Of a stretch of DNA of 64,000 bases, positions 12,058-21,348 are shown piece after piece. The translations under genes and the position numbers were made by a program. Source of the stretch: Catenaria anguillulae PL171 (taxonomy: Eukaryota > Blastocladiomycota > Blastocladiomycetes > Blastocladiales > Catenariaceae); the NCBI GenBank assembly GCA_002102555.1, contig MCFL01000018.1, forward strand, positions 310,001 to 374,000, in the 5' to 3' direction. The notes under the pieces were generated by a model that saw only the letters and a program-made list of their open reading frames with translations, searched no databases and was not told the origin of the DNA. Within the stretch, counting starts at the first letter, position 1. Each line of letters starts with the position of its first letter.

Positions 12058-12696
12058 GATGATAAAGTGCTGGCGGTCTACGATTTTGAGGTCTAGCTGA
12101 ATCTTGTTGTGACACTCTAGTAGCGATCGTTCGCGTCGTTGATTCAAGTGGCAGTCAGTACAGTCGTTGAGGAAGTCGAGGCAAGTCAAGGCAAGTCGCA
12201 AGCTGGGGTTCTAGTGGAACGTCGTAAATCGTTGGGAAGAGTGCCAAGAGTGTACTGCTGTCAGTCACTTGCGTGCGGCGGGTGACAGCAGGATACGTCA
12301 GATTTCATGACAATCGACAAGTATTACCTACCTACTTTTATGTATTGTTGGGATCCTAAATACACAAACGTCATGGGCGAAAGAGCTCGAGCCAAACGCT
12401 GACGCGTCCGATCTCGGACGTTTTGCCCCCCTTCCCACGCTGTTGTCAAGTCCGCAACCGCTGCAAACAGTGCGTGTATGCTAATGGTGTGAAGGATTCC
12501 AATAGTAGATCGGCGGCCAACCACGTCTAGCAAAGTTCGTTCACGTTTGTTTGAGCGGTGTTTGAGCGGCGAGTGCCATGGCGCGAAACGCTCATGGTTC
12601 TTCGATTCCCATGAAATCTTTCGCAAATGCTCAAGACTCGAAGCAACAGGATTCAATCCCGCTCCAATTTCAGCTGACTGTGTTAAAGCACCGCCC
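12058..12696. other. Divergent promoter region between kinase and RasGEF
   Basis: About 640 nt between divergent start codons. No convincing gene, TATA box or tRNA was found. A GGATTCAATCC stretch near 12650 resembles a tRNA B box but has no cloverleaf around it. Confidence 0.45.
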
Positions 12697-15693
12697 ATGA
12701 CGGCTCGATCCCCGGAAACGTGTCAGCCTTTCCGGCTTTTCCACCCCTCCCACCCCTGATCCCAACAGCAACAGCGGAAGCCAAGAGTCTGTCACGGATT
12801 CCCCAAGACCGCGACATGCAGGCTCTGGGGCGTCTCCAATCACTCCATCATTGCGAAGCCGGGTTGTTTCTGCTTCCAACGTGTCCTTCAACCTACCCCC
12901 CGTCGGCGGACCCGCAAGCGTGTCGGGCTCACGGAAGCATGTTTCAGACGTGATTCATGGCAGTGAAAGTGCGGTCGAGTCAAATGTGCACGGTTATGGT
13001 CGTGGACCAGGTCCTGAAGGGGTGGGCTCGGTGGCTGGTGGCGCGGGGAAGCGCAGCGGCGCCAGTGGGAGTATTGGCAATTTACTGCGGGGCAAGAAAA
13101 CAACTAGTGCAAGCTCTGTGAGCTTATTGGCCGGTGGTGGCTCTGGACTGGATGCCGGCAACCCCAGCGAATACGGTCCGCATACAGACGCATCTATTTG
13201 AATGCTCTCTCGGTCGTTTAACTCTCACCCTTTATTTCATACTAGACCGAAACGACTTTCGAGAGTGGTATGCTCAGCTCATGAGTGGTACGAAGCAAGT
13301 CTATTTCCCCGTGTCGGTTTTCCTCAAAGCACCTCGCTTATTGCACTGCCTGCCACTTTAACATTTCCACAGACGTGGCGCAAAACCTGCCGTTTGCACC
13401 CTCTGGCGACAATATCCCTCCTGCCCAGCCCACCGACTTTACATTGTGGTCGTCGCAAACCATCTTTGGCCCCAATCTGGTTCCCATCAGCGATTTTCTC
13501 GACCAAGCGTCGCAGTTTCAATTGGGCGAAGGTGCTCGGATTCCTCTGGAGACCTTCCTCCAATCCCACCGTTTCCTCCAAGCCCACACCAATTCACACC
13601 GTACCATTCTCTCAAATCAAACCGCTCGACTTGGCAAATCCAGACACGTCCTCGGATGTGCAATTCATCATTGATGTCCTCACCAGCACAACGGCAGGGC
13701 TTCCAACCTCGGGCTCCATGTCGCTCAACGCTTCTGACCATTCCTCCTCACGCACCCATCACTCGAGTGGCAGCAGCCCGAAATCCGCGTCCACCTCGTC
13801 GTCCCCGCCCGATCGATTCGTAACGTTCGTGACCTGGACGATGCCAGCGTCTACTCGCTCCTCGCAACCCACCGCTCGTACATGCCCTCGGCGCAATTGC
13901 TCAAGACGCTCATGGAAGTGTTTCATGATCCGATCCGCAAGTTGCCGCCCAACGCCATTGGCGCGACCAGTCGAGTCAGTGTACAGCGCAATATCGAAAA
14001 GATCTTGCGCGCGTGGATCAACGTGTTTTGGGACGACATTGTCCTCGCGCAGGATGCCGTCAAGGAATTTCAAAAGTGGGTGAATGAGCTTGCGCACGGG
14101 CCAAAGACCTCGGTGGGCCTGGGACAGCAAGCCGATGGAGGAGGAGTTGTGGCAGATGATGGCGGAATGTACCATTACGCGTCGTGTAGCTTGAAGCCGT
14201 TGCTCATGACGAGGATTGGCGGGGACGCCATGTCGCGCTTGTTGAGCGCAGCAGGCGTCGGGTCGTCGTCAACGGCTACAGCGGCGTCCGCAGCGTCAAG
14301 GTCATCGTCGCCACACTCGCCGGCAACCCCAGCCGGCACAGGACCCGGAAGCACGAGCCCAACAGCTCCCCAGCGTCGACAAACGCGACTCCCATTCCCC
14401 TCTCGCCCAAACAGTGACTTCTTGGATACGATTCCAATTGCACTGCTCGCATCGCACCTGCACCTCGCTGATCGATACTATGCGTCTGCCCTGACTGTCC
14501 CTGTGCTCGACAACCTTGCCCGTACGGGCTACCCGCGCACGCACACACACGTGCGAATCATTCGCGACTACCTTGCCTACACCACTGGCCTGTTTCGATG
14601 GGTCCTGTATTCCATTGACGTCGCCGGGCCTGCACCAAAGAGACGTGTCCTAGTCGTGAAGCGCATGCTCAAGCTGGCGGTGCAGGCCCGGGACTTGGGA
14701 GCATTGAATGCCACGTGCACGATTGTGGGGCGATCCGGAGTCCGTGGGTGGTGTATCAGGCGGGCGTTGGGAGGCTCTGAGTGGCAAGTACATTCGCATG
14801 ATGAGGGAGTTGGGCGAGTATGTGGACCCGAGTGATGCGTTTGGTGGATACCGCGAGATGGTGATTTTGGCTGGGAGTGGGGTGACCAAAGTACCGTTCA
14901 TTGGTACGGAGAGCTGTGGGCCGGGACAAATATCCCAAAGAAAGCGACTAACGATCCATGCCATGATATAGCTCTCCACCTTGTCCTTGCCCAGCATACG
15001 AAGACAGCAGACCCAGCTTCACCCATTTCATACACGCGTTGGCTGTCTCTGTACCTCCCCTTTATCAAAATTCTCCTGGAAATCCAATCTTCGACAGGTG
15101 CAACTCAACCGTCAAACCCTCCCGACCCAGTCCTCCTGTCACTACTCAGCGCGGTTCCTGCATTCAGTCTCGTCCGCGCTTGGGCCAAGGACATCAAGCT
15201 TGGCTCTGTTGCTGACGTCAATGCGTACATTACCAAGTATCGCACAGCTACTGCAGCAGCCGTGCTTGCTAGCTCGAGTACTGGAGGCGGCAGCAAAATG
15301 TTCAAGTCCTTGTCGGGAAGCGTTGCGACTTTGCTCGGTGGTGGCGGCAGTACAGGCCCCGGAAAGCGTGCGGCGAGCAAAGCGGCACTTGCAACAGTGC
15401 TGGATGCAAGTGGGAATCGCGATGGGGACAAGACCAGCACAGATCCGGAGCGCGAGCGAGATAAGGATGCAGCGAATTTGTTTGGGTTGGGAAGGGCTTC
15501 GACAGCCAGCATGGACATGAACGAGCAGCAGGTGCACGAATCGGTTGTGGTTGACGCCTCGGTTGCCGGGTTGGCGGCTGTTGCTTCTGGGGACAAGGTA
15601 GACCTTGGTAAGAAGGAAGAACCAAGGGTGAACCAGGTCGGCGACAAGAAGGCAGACGTTGAGGCGACCGCTCCGGCATCGTCGGATGGCTAG
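12697..15693 (+). CDS. RasGEF (Cdc25-like) protein, reading frame interrupted
   Basis: A guanine-nucleotide exchange factor for a Ras-like GTPase. The N-terminal exchanger motif is seen as SVYSLLATHRSYMPSAQLL. The catalytic domain is seen as IPIALLASHLHLADRYY, then FRWVLYSIDV with KRVVKRM-like helix text (VLVVKRMLKLAVQARDLGAL), WEALSGKYIRMMRELGEYV and FGGYREMV. Introns: 13176..13245, 13288..13372 and 14904..14971 (joins KVPFI to ALHLVLAQH). The frame slips near 12757, 13555-13575, 13735-13745 and 14712-14716 (a GGGG run). The last restores IVGDPESVGG if one G is removed. The C-terminal tail is Ala/Gly/Ser/Lys-rich. The start at 12697 is a guess; about 820 aa are expected. Family call is good, gene structure approximate. 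Confidence 0.65.
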
Positions 15694-15933
15694 TCGGTTT
15701 CTTCAGTGCATTATTTTTCATGGCCGATAACGTTAGCAAACCCATTCATATTCGAAGAAAAGGCATTTTGACTTTGCCGGTTTATTCCGAAGCTAATGAG
15801 TGTATTGGGAAAGTGATGATATGATCGGGTAAGGTGAAGGTGAGGGAGGAAGACCGAGAAGCAATGGGCAATCAGTGCGAGAGCGAACAAGTGGGAAATG
15901 GGGTAAGGATATCATTCACGTTGGCAACCGACA

Positions 15934-16803
15934 TCACTTCATGGGAGCCCAGTCCTTGTCGTGCAACCCAACCTCCCTATACTTTGGCACCTCCGGGAAC
16001 GGCCAATCGCCCTTGGCTTCTGCGCTGGCGGGCCAGTGCCATTCCAAATGCGACTCCCGGAACACATCGACCGACTTTGTCTGCTTGAACCGCAACTTGT
16101 TGGCAAAGAGCTGGCGGGACGCAACGTTATCCCAGCCAACAATGGCGCGGAAGGTGCCCACCTCGGGCGGCTGCGCGCCCTCCGAGGCAACGTGCTGGCG
16201 CGCATAATGCATGATCCAGGCCAATGCGCGTTGCGCAAGTCCGTGGCCACGCGCCTTGGGCTCGGCAATCATGACTTCGAGCTCGGCAATCTGGAATGCG
16301 GGGAGCCGGTGCTTGTTCTGGCACGTCGTCGTCGCCATTGACACCGTCAAGCGTCGTTGGGGTTTCGGGCAAGACGCCAGTCGGCTCGACAGGCTTAGGT
16401 TGTCATAGGCGTGGAAGAAGAGATTGACGTCGCCGACCATGCCGCCGAGATTGGCCATGCGATTGGCGGCTTCGGGATCAAGGGCAAGTGCCTCGGTCGG
16501 GTTGACCGGCACCGGGACCAGAGCAGCCGGATCGTAGTTGAGCGGCATCTCGGACCACAGCAGGATAAAGGTCAACTTGTCGGGATCGGCGCGCCATGCT
16601 TGCTGCATTTCGTACTCTTGCTTCATGGTGAGCGGCTCGGAGGCCGTCGCGGCCAAGAGCTCGGGCGACTTCATCCATTCGTGGTACTGGGCGACATGGC
16701 AGGGCAGGTAAGGAACGAGTGTGAGGCGGCCCTTGAAGGTGTGCGAATGGGTTGGGTGTTCGAGTGGCTCCTCGAGCAAGACGGTGGTTGCATTGAGCTT
16801 CAT
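15934..16803 (-). CDS. NAT9: NAT9-like N-acetyltransferase (GNAT family)
   Basis: Single exon, 289 aa. It starts MKLNATTVLLEE, as animal NAT9 proteins do. The characteristic run LVPYLPCHVAQYHEWMKS, ATASEPLTMKQEYEMQQAWR, MVGDVNLFF and ELEVMIAEPKARGHGLAQRA contains the GNAT acetyl-CoA loop (RxxGxA-type). GWDNVASRQLFANKLRFKQ and SVDVFRE follow. NAT9 homologues are cytosolic predicted acetyltransferases whose substrate is poorly defined. Between MVGDVNLFF and ELEVMIAEP lies an extra segment of about 35 residues (16290-16400) that is Arg-rich in this frame, whereas another frame gives a typical Pro/Asp linker. Two compensating one-base errors there are possible. The gene converges on the RasGEF 240 nt away. 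Confidence 0.85.
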   Translation of the reverse strand: MKLNATTVLLEEPLEHPTHSHTFKGRLTLVPYLPCHVAQYHEWMKSPELLAATASEPLTMKQEYEMQQAWRADPDKLTFILLWSEMPLNYDPAALVPVPVNPTEALALDPEAANRMANLGGMVGDVNLFFHAYDNLSLSSRLASCPKPQRRLTVSMATTTCQNKHRLPAFQIAELEVMIAEPKARGHGLAQRALAWIMHYARQHVASEGAQPPEVGTFRAIVGWDNVASRQLFANKLRFKQTKSVDVFRESHLEWHWPASAEAKGDWPFPEVPKYREVGLHDKDWAPMK

Positions 16804-17738
16804 GTTGGCTTTTGACAAGGTGATTGTAGCGAGTGGGGGATATGATGATTCCAATGCCTCTCATCCTACATTGTGGGAAGGCCGAGCCTTTTTGTATCGC
16901 TGGCAATTCAGGCCTGCTGCATGCCAGGTGATCAAAGTTGATGGGCAGGGACTCTGAGTGTTCCGCGAACACAGACTTTGGTGACGCCCGGCGGGTGAGT
17001 TGATGTACTGATTCTTCGTCAGGACACATATTTACGTACCGTACGACACAAACACACGTTAAATGTGTCGGCCGATGGCTCTGTGGTAAGGTTTTCCCAA
17101 AAACTGAGTTCCCAATCAATGCCGCGACTCGAGCCAGCTTCTTGTGACATCAGCCCATCGTGCGTGATGCCATTTGAGAAATGGCATGCCATCCTGATTC
17201 CGGCTATACGGCCATGGCCCCGCCTGGGAACGGTACTGGTGGGTGGAACGCAATTAAGGAACAAAAAATTTATTTTTCAGCAGGGTGCTTGCTGCATGCA
17301 CCCGGCGGCAGGGCCGACGTCGGGCCGAAGCTCCCCTCCGGCGACCGTCTAGGAGCCCCGAGTCGACTGACCCCTAGCAGCGGAGGTGACCCGATTTTGG
17401 TCAGTGGTGCATAGATCGAAAGTGGAACTGGCTTCGGAGATCTCGAAACATTGTCCATTCCCTGACGTCAGTCCGTACGGCCCGGTTGCAAGGATGATGG
17501 TTGTCGCTCTCTGGGCTGTTGGGCTGGGGAGGAGCCCATCGATCCAACGTGCGGACGCGTTTAGTTCACATCATTTTTCAGTTTTGTGTCTGGGCCATCT
17601 TTTCTCTCTCAGCGCCAATTTTCAACGGCACAGTGGCAGATCAATGCACCAGCCCCTGAAACCGCCCGCAAGTCACAGCTCTGTACATGCATACATATTG
17701 GACGATCCGACCGCGGCCATCCGAATCCACCACTTCCA
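16804..17738. other. Divergent intergenic region between NAT9 and acyl-CoA thioesterase
   Basis: About 935 nt between divergent starts. No gene was recognised. Short open frames here lack conserved motifs and good starts. Confidence 0.45.
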
Positions 17739-19219
17739 ATGTACACGTTCGTAAAGCCTGGCTCTTCCACCTCATCGCCCAACAACCCAGCAAGCCAATC
17801 CCAACAACCTATTGCCGGCATGTCGTCGCCAACACCTAAACCGCCGACAACCGCATCTTCCCCTTTCACCTCTGTTGCCGACACGCGATCGCCTGATGGT
17901 GGCGCCGGCTCAGGGTCGGGATCTCCTCCGAAACCCAAACCCAAGTCCCTCAAGACCCTCAAGTACCCGCCGCCCGTCTCTGCGGCTTCGGTCGTCCAAG
18001 TCGCCTCTTCCAAATCCGCCACGGGTTCGGGTACCCTGGTCCCACTCCCCGCCATTCCTTCCAACGCGCACAAGATGGAACCCAACGGCCCTCCAACACC
18101 GCGAACCGAAGACTCGCTTCTGCTTGAGGAACTCGACAAGAACCTGTTCCGGTGCGACCCCGCACACTTGTGGCGCCCCGTTGGTGCGCGCGGCGTCTTT
18201 GGCGGTCAAATCATTGGCCTGTCGCTTGTTGCCGCCACAAACACTGTTCCGCGCACCCACAAGGTGCACAGCTTGCACTCGTACTTCTTGCTGGGTGGCG
18301 ACAACTCGCGGGCCATCTTGTTTCGTGTCGAAGCCATGCGCGACTCGCGCTCGTTTGTGACGCGCCAAGTCACTGCCCAGCAAAATGGGCGCCCAATCTT
18401 TGTGCTCATTTGCTCGTTTATGCGGCCCGAGGACACCCCGCTCGAACATCAGTACACCATGCCCGTTGCGCCCGCGCCAGAGTCGCTGCCGAGCCGTGAA
18501 CAAATGATGGAGTCGTGGATTCAGCAGACGCCCAAGAAGTACCACGAGAGTATTCGTGAGCGGTTGGAGGAGCCCATTCCAATTGATATGCGGCCGTGCG
18601 AGCCCCTGTCGCCCGTGGATTACATGTACCCAACGAGGAAGGAGCCTCGGCAGCTCGTGTGGATGAAGAGCAAGACCGGGTTGCCTGCGGATCCAGCATT
18701 TCACATGTGTGTGGCGGCGTATTGCAGTGACCATCACTTGTTGTGGACGACGCTGCGCCCGCATGCTGTGACTGGAGTGTACGTCTCGTCGCTCGTTCGT
18801 TCATTCTTGTCGGGCTCACCGCCATCCTTGTACCCAATTGCAGGACCAACCCGAGCCTGGGCATGCTCGTGAGTCTCGACCATAGCATGTACGTTCCTTG
18901 GCCGTCGTCGCCTTGACCGTCACTTGTCTGTCCTAACACCACGGCCACCAATCTGGATCTACTCAGGTGGTATCATTCCGACTTTCGTGCTGACGAGTGG
19001 CTTCTTTACGAGATGGAATCGCCTCGGGTGTCTGCGGGCCGCGGCATGGCCCTTGGCCGCTTGTGGACGCGCGACGGTAAGTTGGCCGTGACGATTGCGC
19101 AAGAAGGGTTGATCCGCGCCAATTTGAATCCCGAGAAGCCGTTGACGGTTGGATTTGGGCGTGTGCCGCCAAGGAAGGAGCAAGAGGGAGAGCCAAAGCC
19201 AGGCAAGAGCAAGCTGTAA
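17739..19219 (+). CDS. TES1: Peroxisomal acyl-CoA thioesterase (TesB/ACOT8 type)
   Basis: Model: join(17739..18778, 18844..18888, 18967..19219), 445 aa; frames join exactly. It hydrolyses acyl-CoA to free acid and CoA in peroxisomes. Double hot-dog thioesterase II features are visible: NLFRCDPAHLWRP, GVFGGQIIGLSLVAA, VHSLHSYFLLGGD, SRSFVTRQVTAQQNGRPIF, then after splicing LGMLVSLDHSMWYHSDFRAD, DEWLLYEMESPR and GRGMALGRLWTRDGKL. The last three residues are SKL, a canonical PTS1 peroxisome import signal. The first 125 residues are Ser/Pro/Lys-rich and probably disordered; they are longer than in bacterial TesB. A second in-frame ATG at 17820 could serve as start. Three exons with introns of 65 and 78 nt. 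Confidence 0.93.
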
Positions 19220-19479
19220 GCCGATGAGCTTGCATGGCAGCACCTCATCTCATCCCGAGCAAGATTTGGTCTTTTTTCCCCCCTCAGGCTGCTTGCCCAC
19301 GCTTTGCTCAGTTTGCGTGGCAAACCATCAAAAAACGGACCACTCCTCTCGATTCTTTCGACACAACTTCAAGCTTGCTTTTTTGCACCACGGCCCTCGT
19401 TGGATGAAACACATATCTGTACTGGAATAAATACTCTTGTTGGAAACAATTGGCTCCCCAAACATCACCTGCCCGTCAC

Positions 19480-20000
19480 TCAATCGTTGCCCAATACAAA
19501 CTTGCGATCGAGCTGGTGGAAAAGCGTGAGGCAAGACACATAGCCGACAAGAAACCCGACGCCAGCAAACCCGGCATGTCGTGGGCCAAGAGCTGCGTGC
19601 TGTATGTCAATCCGCGAATGTGGTGAGCCAAGAGCAGAGTACACAACACTGGTGGAAGACATGAGTCCGTGCCTTGTAGAAGCGAGTGGCAAAGTTGTAG
19701 CCCACGTAGCCGCCACCGATCCCGGCTCCGACAGAGACTGCGTTAACAATCCGGTTGACACCCATAGCTTTTGGTTGGATACGCTGGTAAAGAGCTGATG
19801 CTTGAGAAAGAGACACTGCCGTGTGCGTGAAGAAGGCCTAGGAGCGTTTAAGTTTGAATGACAGAGAGCTCGGAATAGTCCATCCCACATGAAGGCCTGC
19901 AGCAGCCTGGCGAGTGAGTTGGCCGTCGTCGCCTGTCGTCGAATTCCGTCGCGTTCCGGCCGCCGATTGTACATTGGGTTGTGGAGCTCTGGGCGGACAT
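19480..20000 (-). CDS. Small predicted two-helix membrane protein (unrecognised), 5' end unresolved
   Basis: Best-supported exons are 19837..19673 and 19599..19480 on the minus strand. They give HTAVSLSQASALYQRIQPK, a glycine-rich helix (NAVSVGAGIGGGYVGYN), then HAALGPRHAGFAGVGFLVGY and a stop after LDRKFVLGND. The two hydrophobic segments suggest a hairpin membrane protein, perhaps mitochondrial; no family was recognised. The exons are separated by 19672..19600, which would be a 73-nt intron with a GC donor (AAG then GCACGG) and a CAG acceptor. An earlier exon ending near 19889 (51-nt intron, 19888..19838) reads DGQLTRQAAAGLH in frame, but no ATG lies in that frame. The ATG at 20000 would need a one-base shift. 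It diverges from BET5 by about 170 nt. Confidence 0.4.
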
Positions 20001-20167
20001 GGTCAAATTTACCACGGTGGCATTCATGTAACACAAATCACTCGATGCAATAGTCCAGGTCACCGAGTACTCTCTGCTGACATCCCTGGGCCATCAACTC
20101 TTGTCCACCGCTGTCAACACACCCGCACCAATCTCTTACGCCATCCACCACCCAGCACAGAACAGTC

Positions 20168-20722
20168 ATGATCTACAGCTTTCACATCTTTGACCGGCAC
20201 TGCGACTGCATCTTCCATGCCGACTACATGCCTGCCGGCTCGTCGCCATCGACACTCGACCCCTCGGAGCAAAACAAGCTCGTCTACGGCGTCATCTACT
20301 CTGCGCGCAACCTCGTCACCAAACTGCGCCGACCCGCCGACGACTCGGGATCGTCCCCAACGTCGGGCGGCCTGCTTCCTTCATTTGCCGATTCGCCCTT
20401 CCACGCCTACTCCACTTCAAACTACAAGCTGCACTATTACGAAGCGCCCACTTCACTCAAGCTCGTGCTCATCACGGCACCCACGGTCGACACACGCGCG
20501 GTGCGCGAGGTGCTCAAGTCCATTTATGCTGACATTTATGTGGAGCATGTGGTCAAGAATCCGCTGGCGGTCATGACGCCCGGACCCAATTTGGTCAAGG
20601 TCAAGAAGCGGCCACCGGAGCCCGGGACAGTGCCGGCGGCTGCAATTACCAATGAAGCGTTCAAGAGTGCCCTGGATCGGCTGATTCGCGGTCTGATGCA
20701 GGGTGGGAGTGGAGTAGAGTAG
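20168..20722 (+). CDS. BET5: TRAPP complex subunit Bet5/TRAPPC1
   Basis: Single exon, 184 aa. The longin-type N-terminus MIYSFHIFDRHCDCIFHADY is diagnostic for Bet5. It is followed by NKLVYGVIYSARNLVTKL, SNYKLHYYEAPTSLKLVLIT and LKSIYADIYVEHVVKNPL. Bet5 is a core subunit of the TRAPP tethering complexes that activate the Rab Ypt1 in ER-to-Golgi traffic. The protein is slightly longer than yeast Bet5 (159 aa) because of a Ser/Pro-rich insert (about residues 57-76) and a Pro/Lys-rich insert near residue 145. No intron is needed. Confidence 0.95.
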   Translation: MIYSFHIFDRHCDCIFHADYMPAGSSPSTLDPSEQNKLVYGVIYSARNLVTKLRRPADDSGSSPTSGGLLPSFADSPFHAYSTSNYKLHYYEAPTSLKLVLITAPTVDTRAVREVLKSIYADIYVEHVVKNPLAVMTPGPNLVKVKKRPPEPGTVPAAAITNEAFKSALDRLIRGLMQGGSGVE

Positions 20723-21348
20723 AGCCGGCCCAAGTGGTGGTTGTATTAACGTACATATTTATCACGGCTGCCGTGCTTGCGTTGCCGTCTCAATGCTGAC
20801 CCCATGTGGCTCACGTTGGATCACGTAGGAATCGCCCTTGCCATGTATATACACTTTGGTTTTGCTTGCAATTGTTGGTTTTCGTGGACGTATTTACACC
20901 AGGCACACGAGTTGTTGTTGATGGACATTCGTGTTGTCAACACTGTTTTTGAGCCCAGCCTCGAGCTGCTGTGATCCCATCGCCATCCATAGTCTGGCAG
21001 GCCGGCAACATAACATGTGTCGGTATCGGCACCGCCCAAGCATCTTCAACCCTTTAGCGACCCTCTGGGCTCTCTCAGAATGCCGACAGCAAACGGTGGA
21101 GTGAGTCACTAGCGTGCAACTCAGCCTTGAGGATTATAAACCTAGTACGGAATGTATGGATGTTAGCAGTGAAAAACACATGAACACTCGGAGCAATTGA
21201 CTCAATCCGTCTTCTGTCGCATGCTCTTGACTCGGCCGACGTTCCCCGCCCCCCAGCGCTCCTCACCTTCATAGCTGCTGCCGTGATCAGCTCCAACAAC
21301 CATCACATCAGCACATTTACTCCATTCATTGGCCAGCTCTCCGTGGAA
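20723..21348. other. Intergenic region between BET5 and RMI1
   Basis: About 625 nt containing the BET5 3' region and the RMI1 promoter. No gene was recognised. The frame upstream of the RMI1 ATG is open to about 21283 but lacks an earlier ATG. Confidence 0.45.

Noticed and set aside
12640-12665. tRNA-like B-box GGATTCAATCC
   Set aside because: No acceptor stem, D arm or A box could be paired around it.
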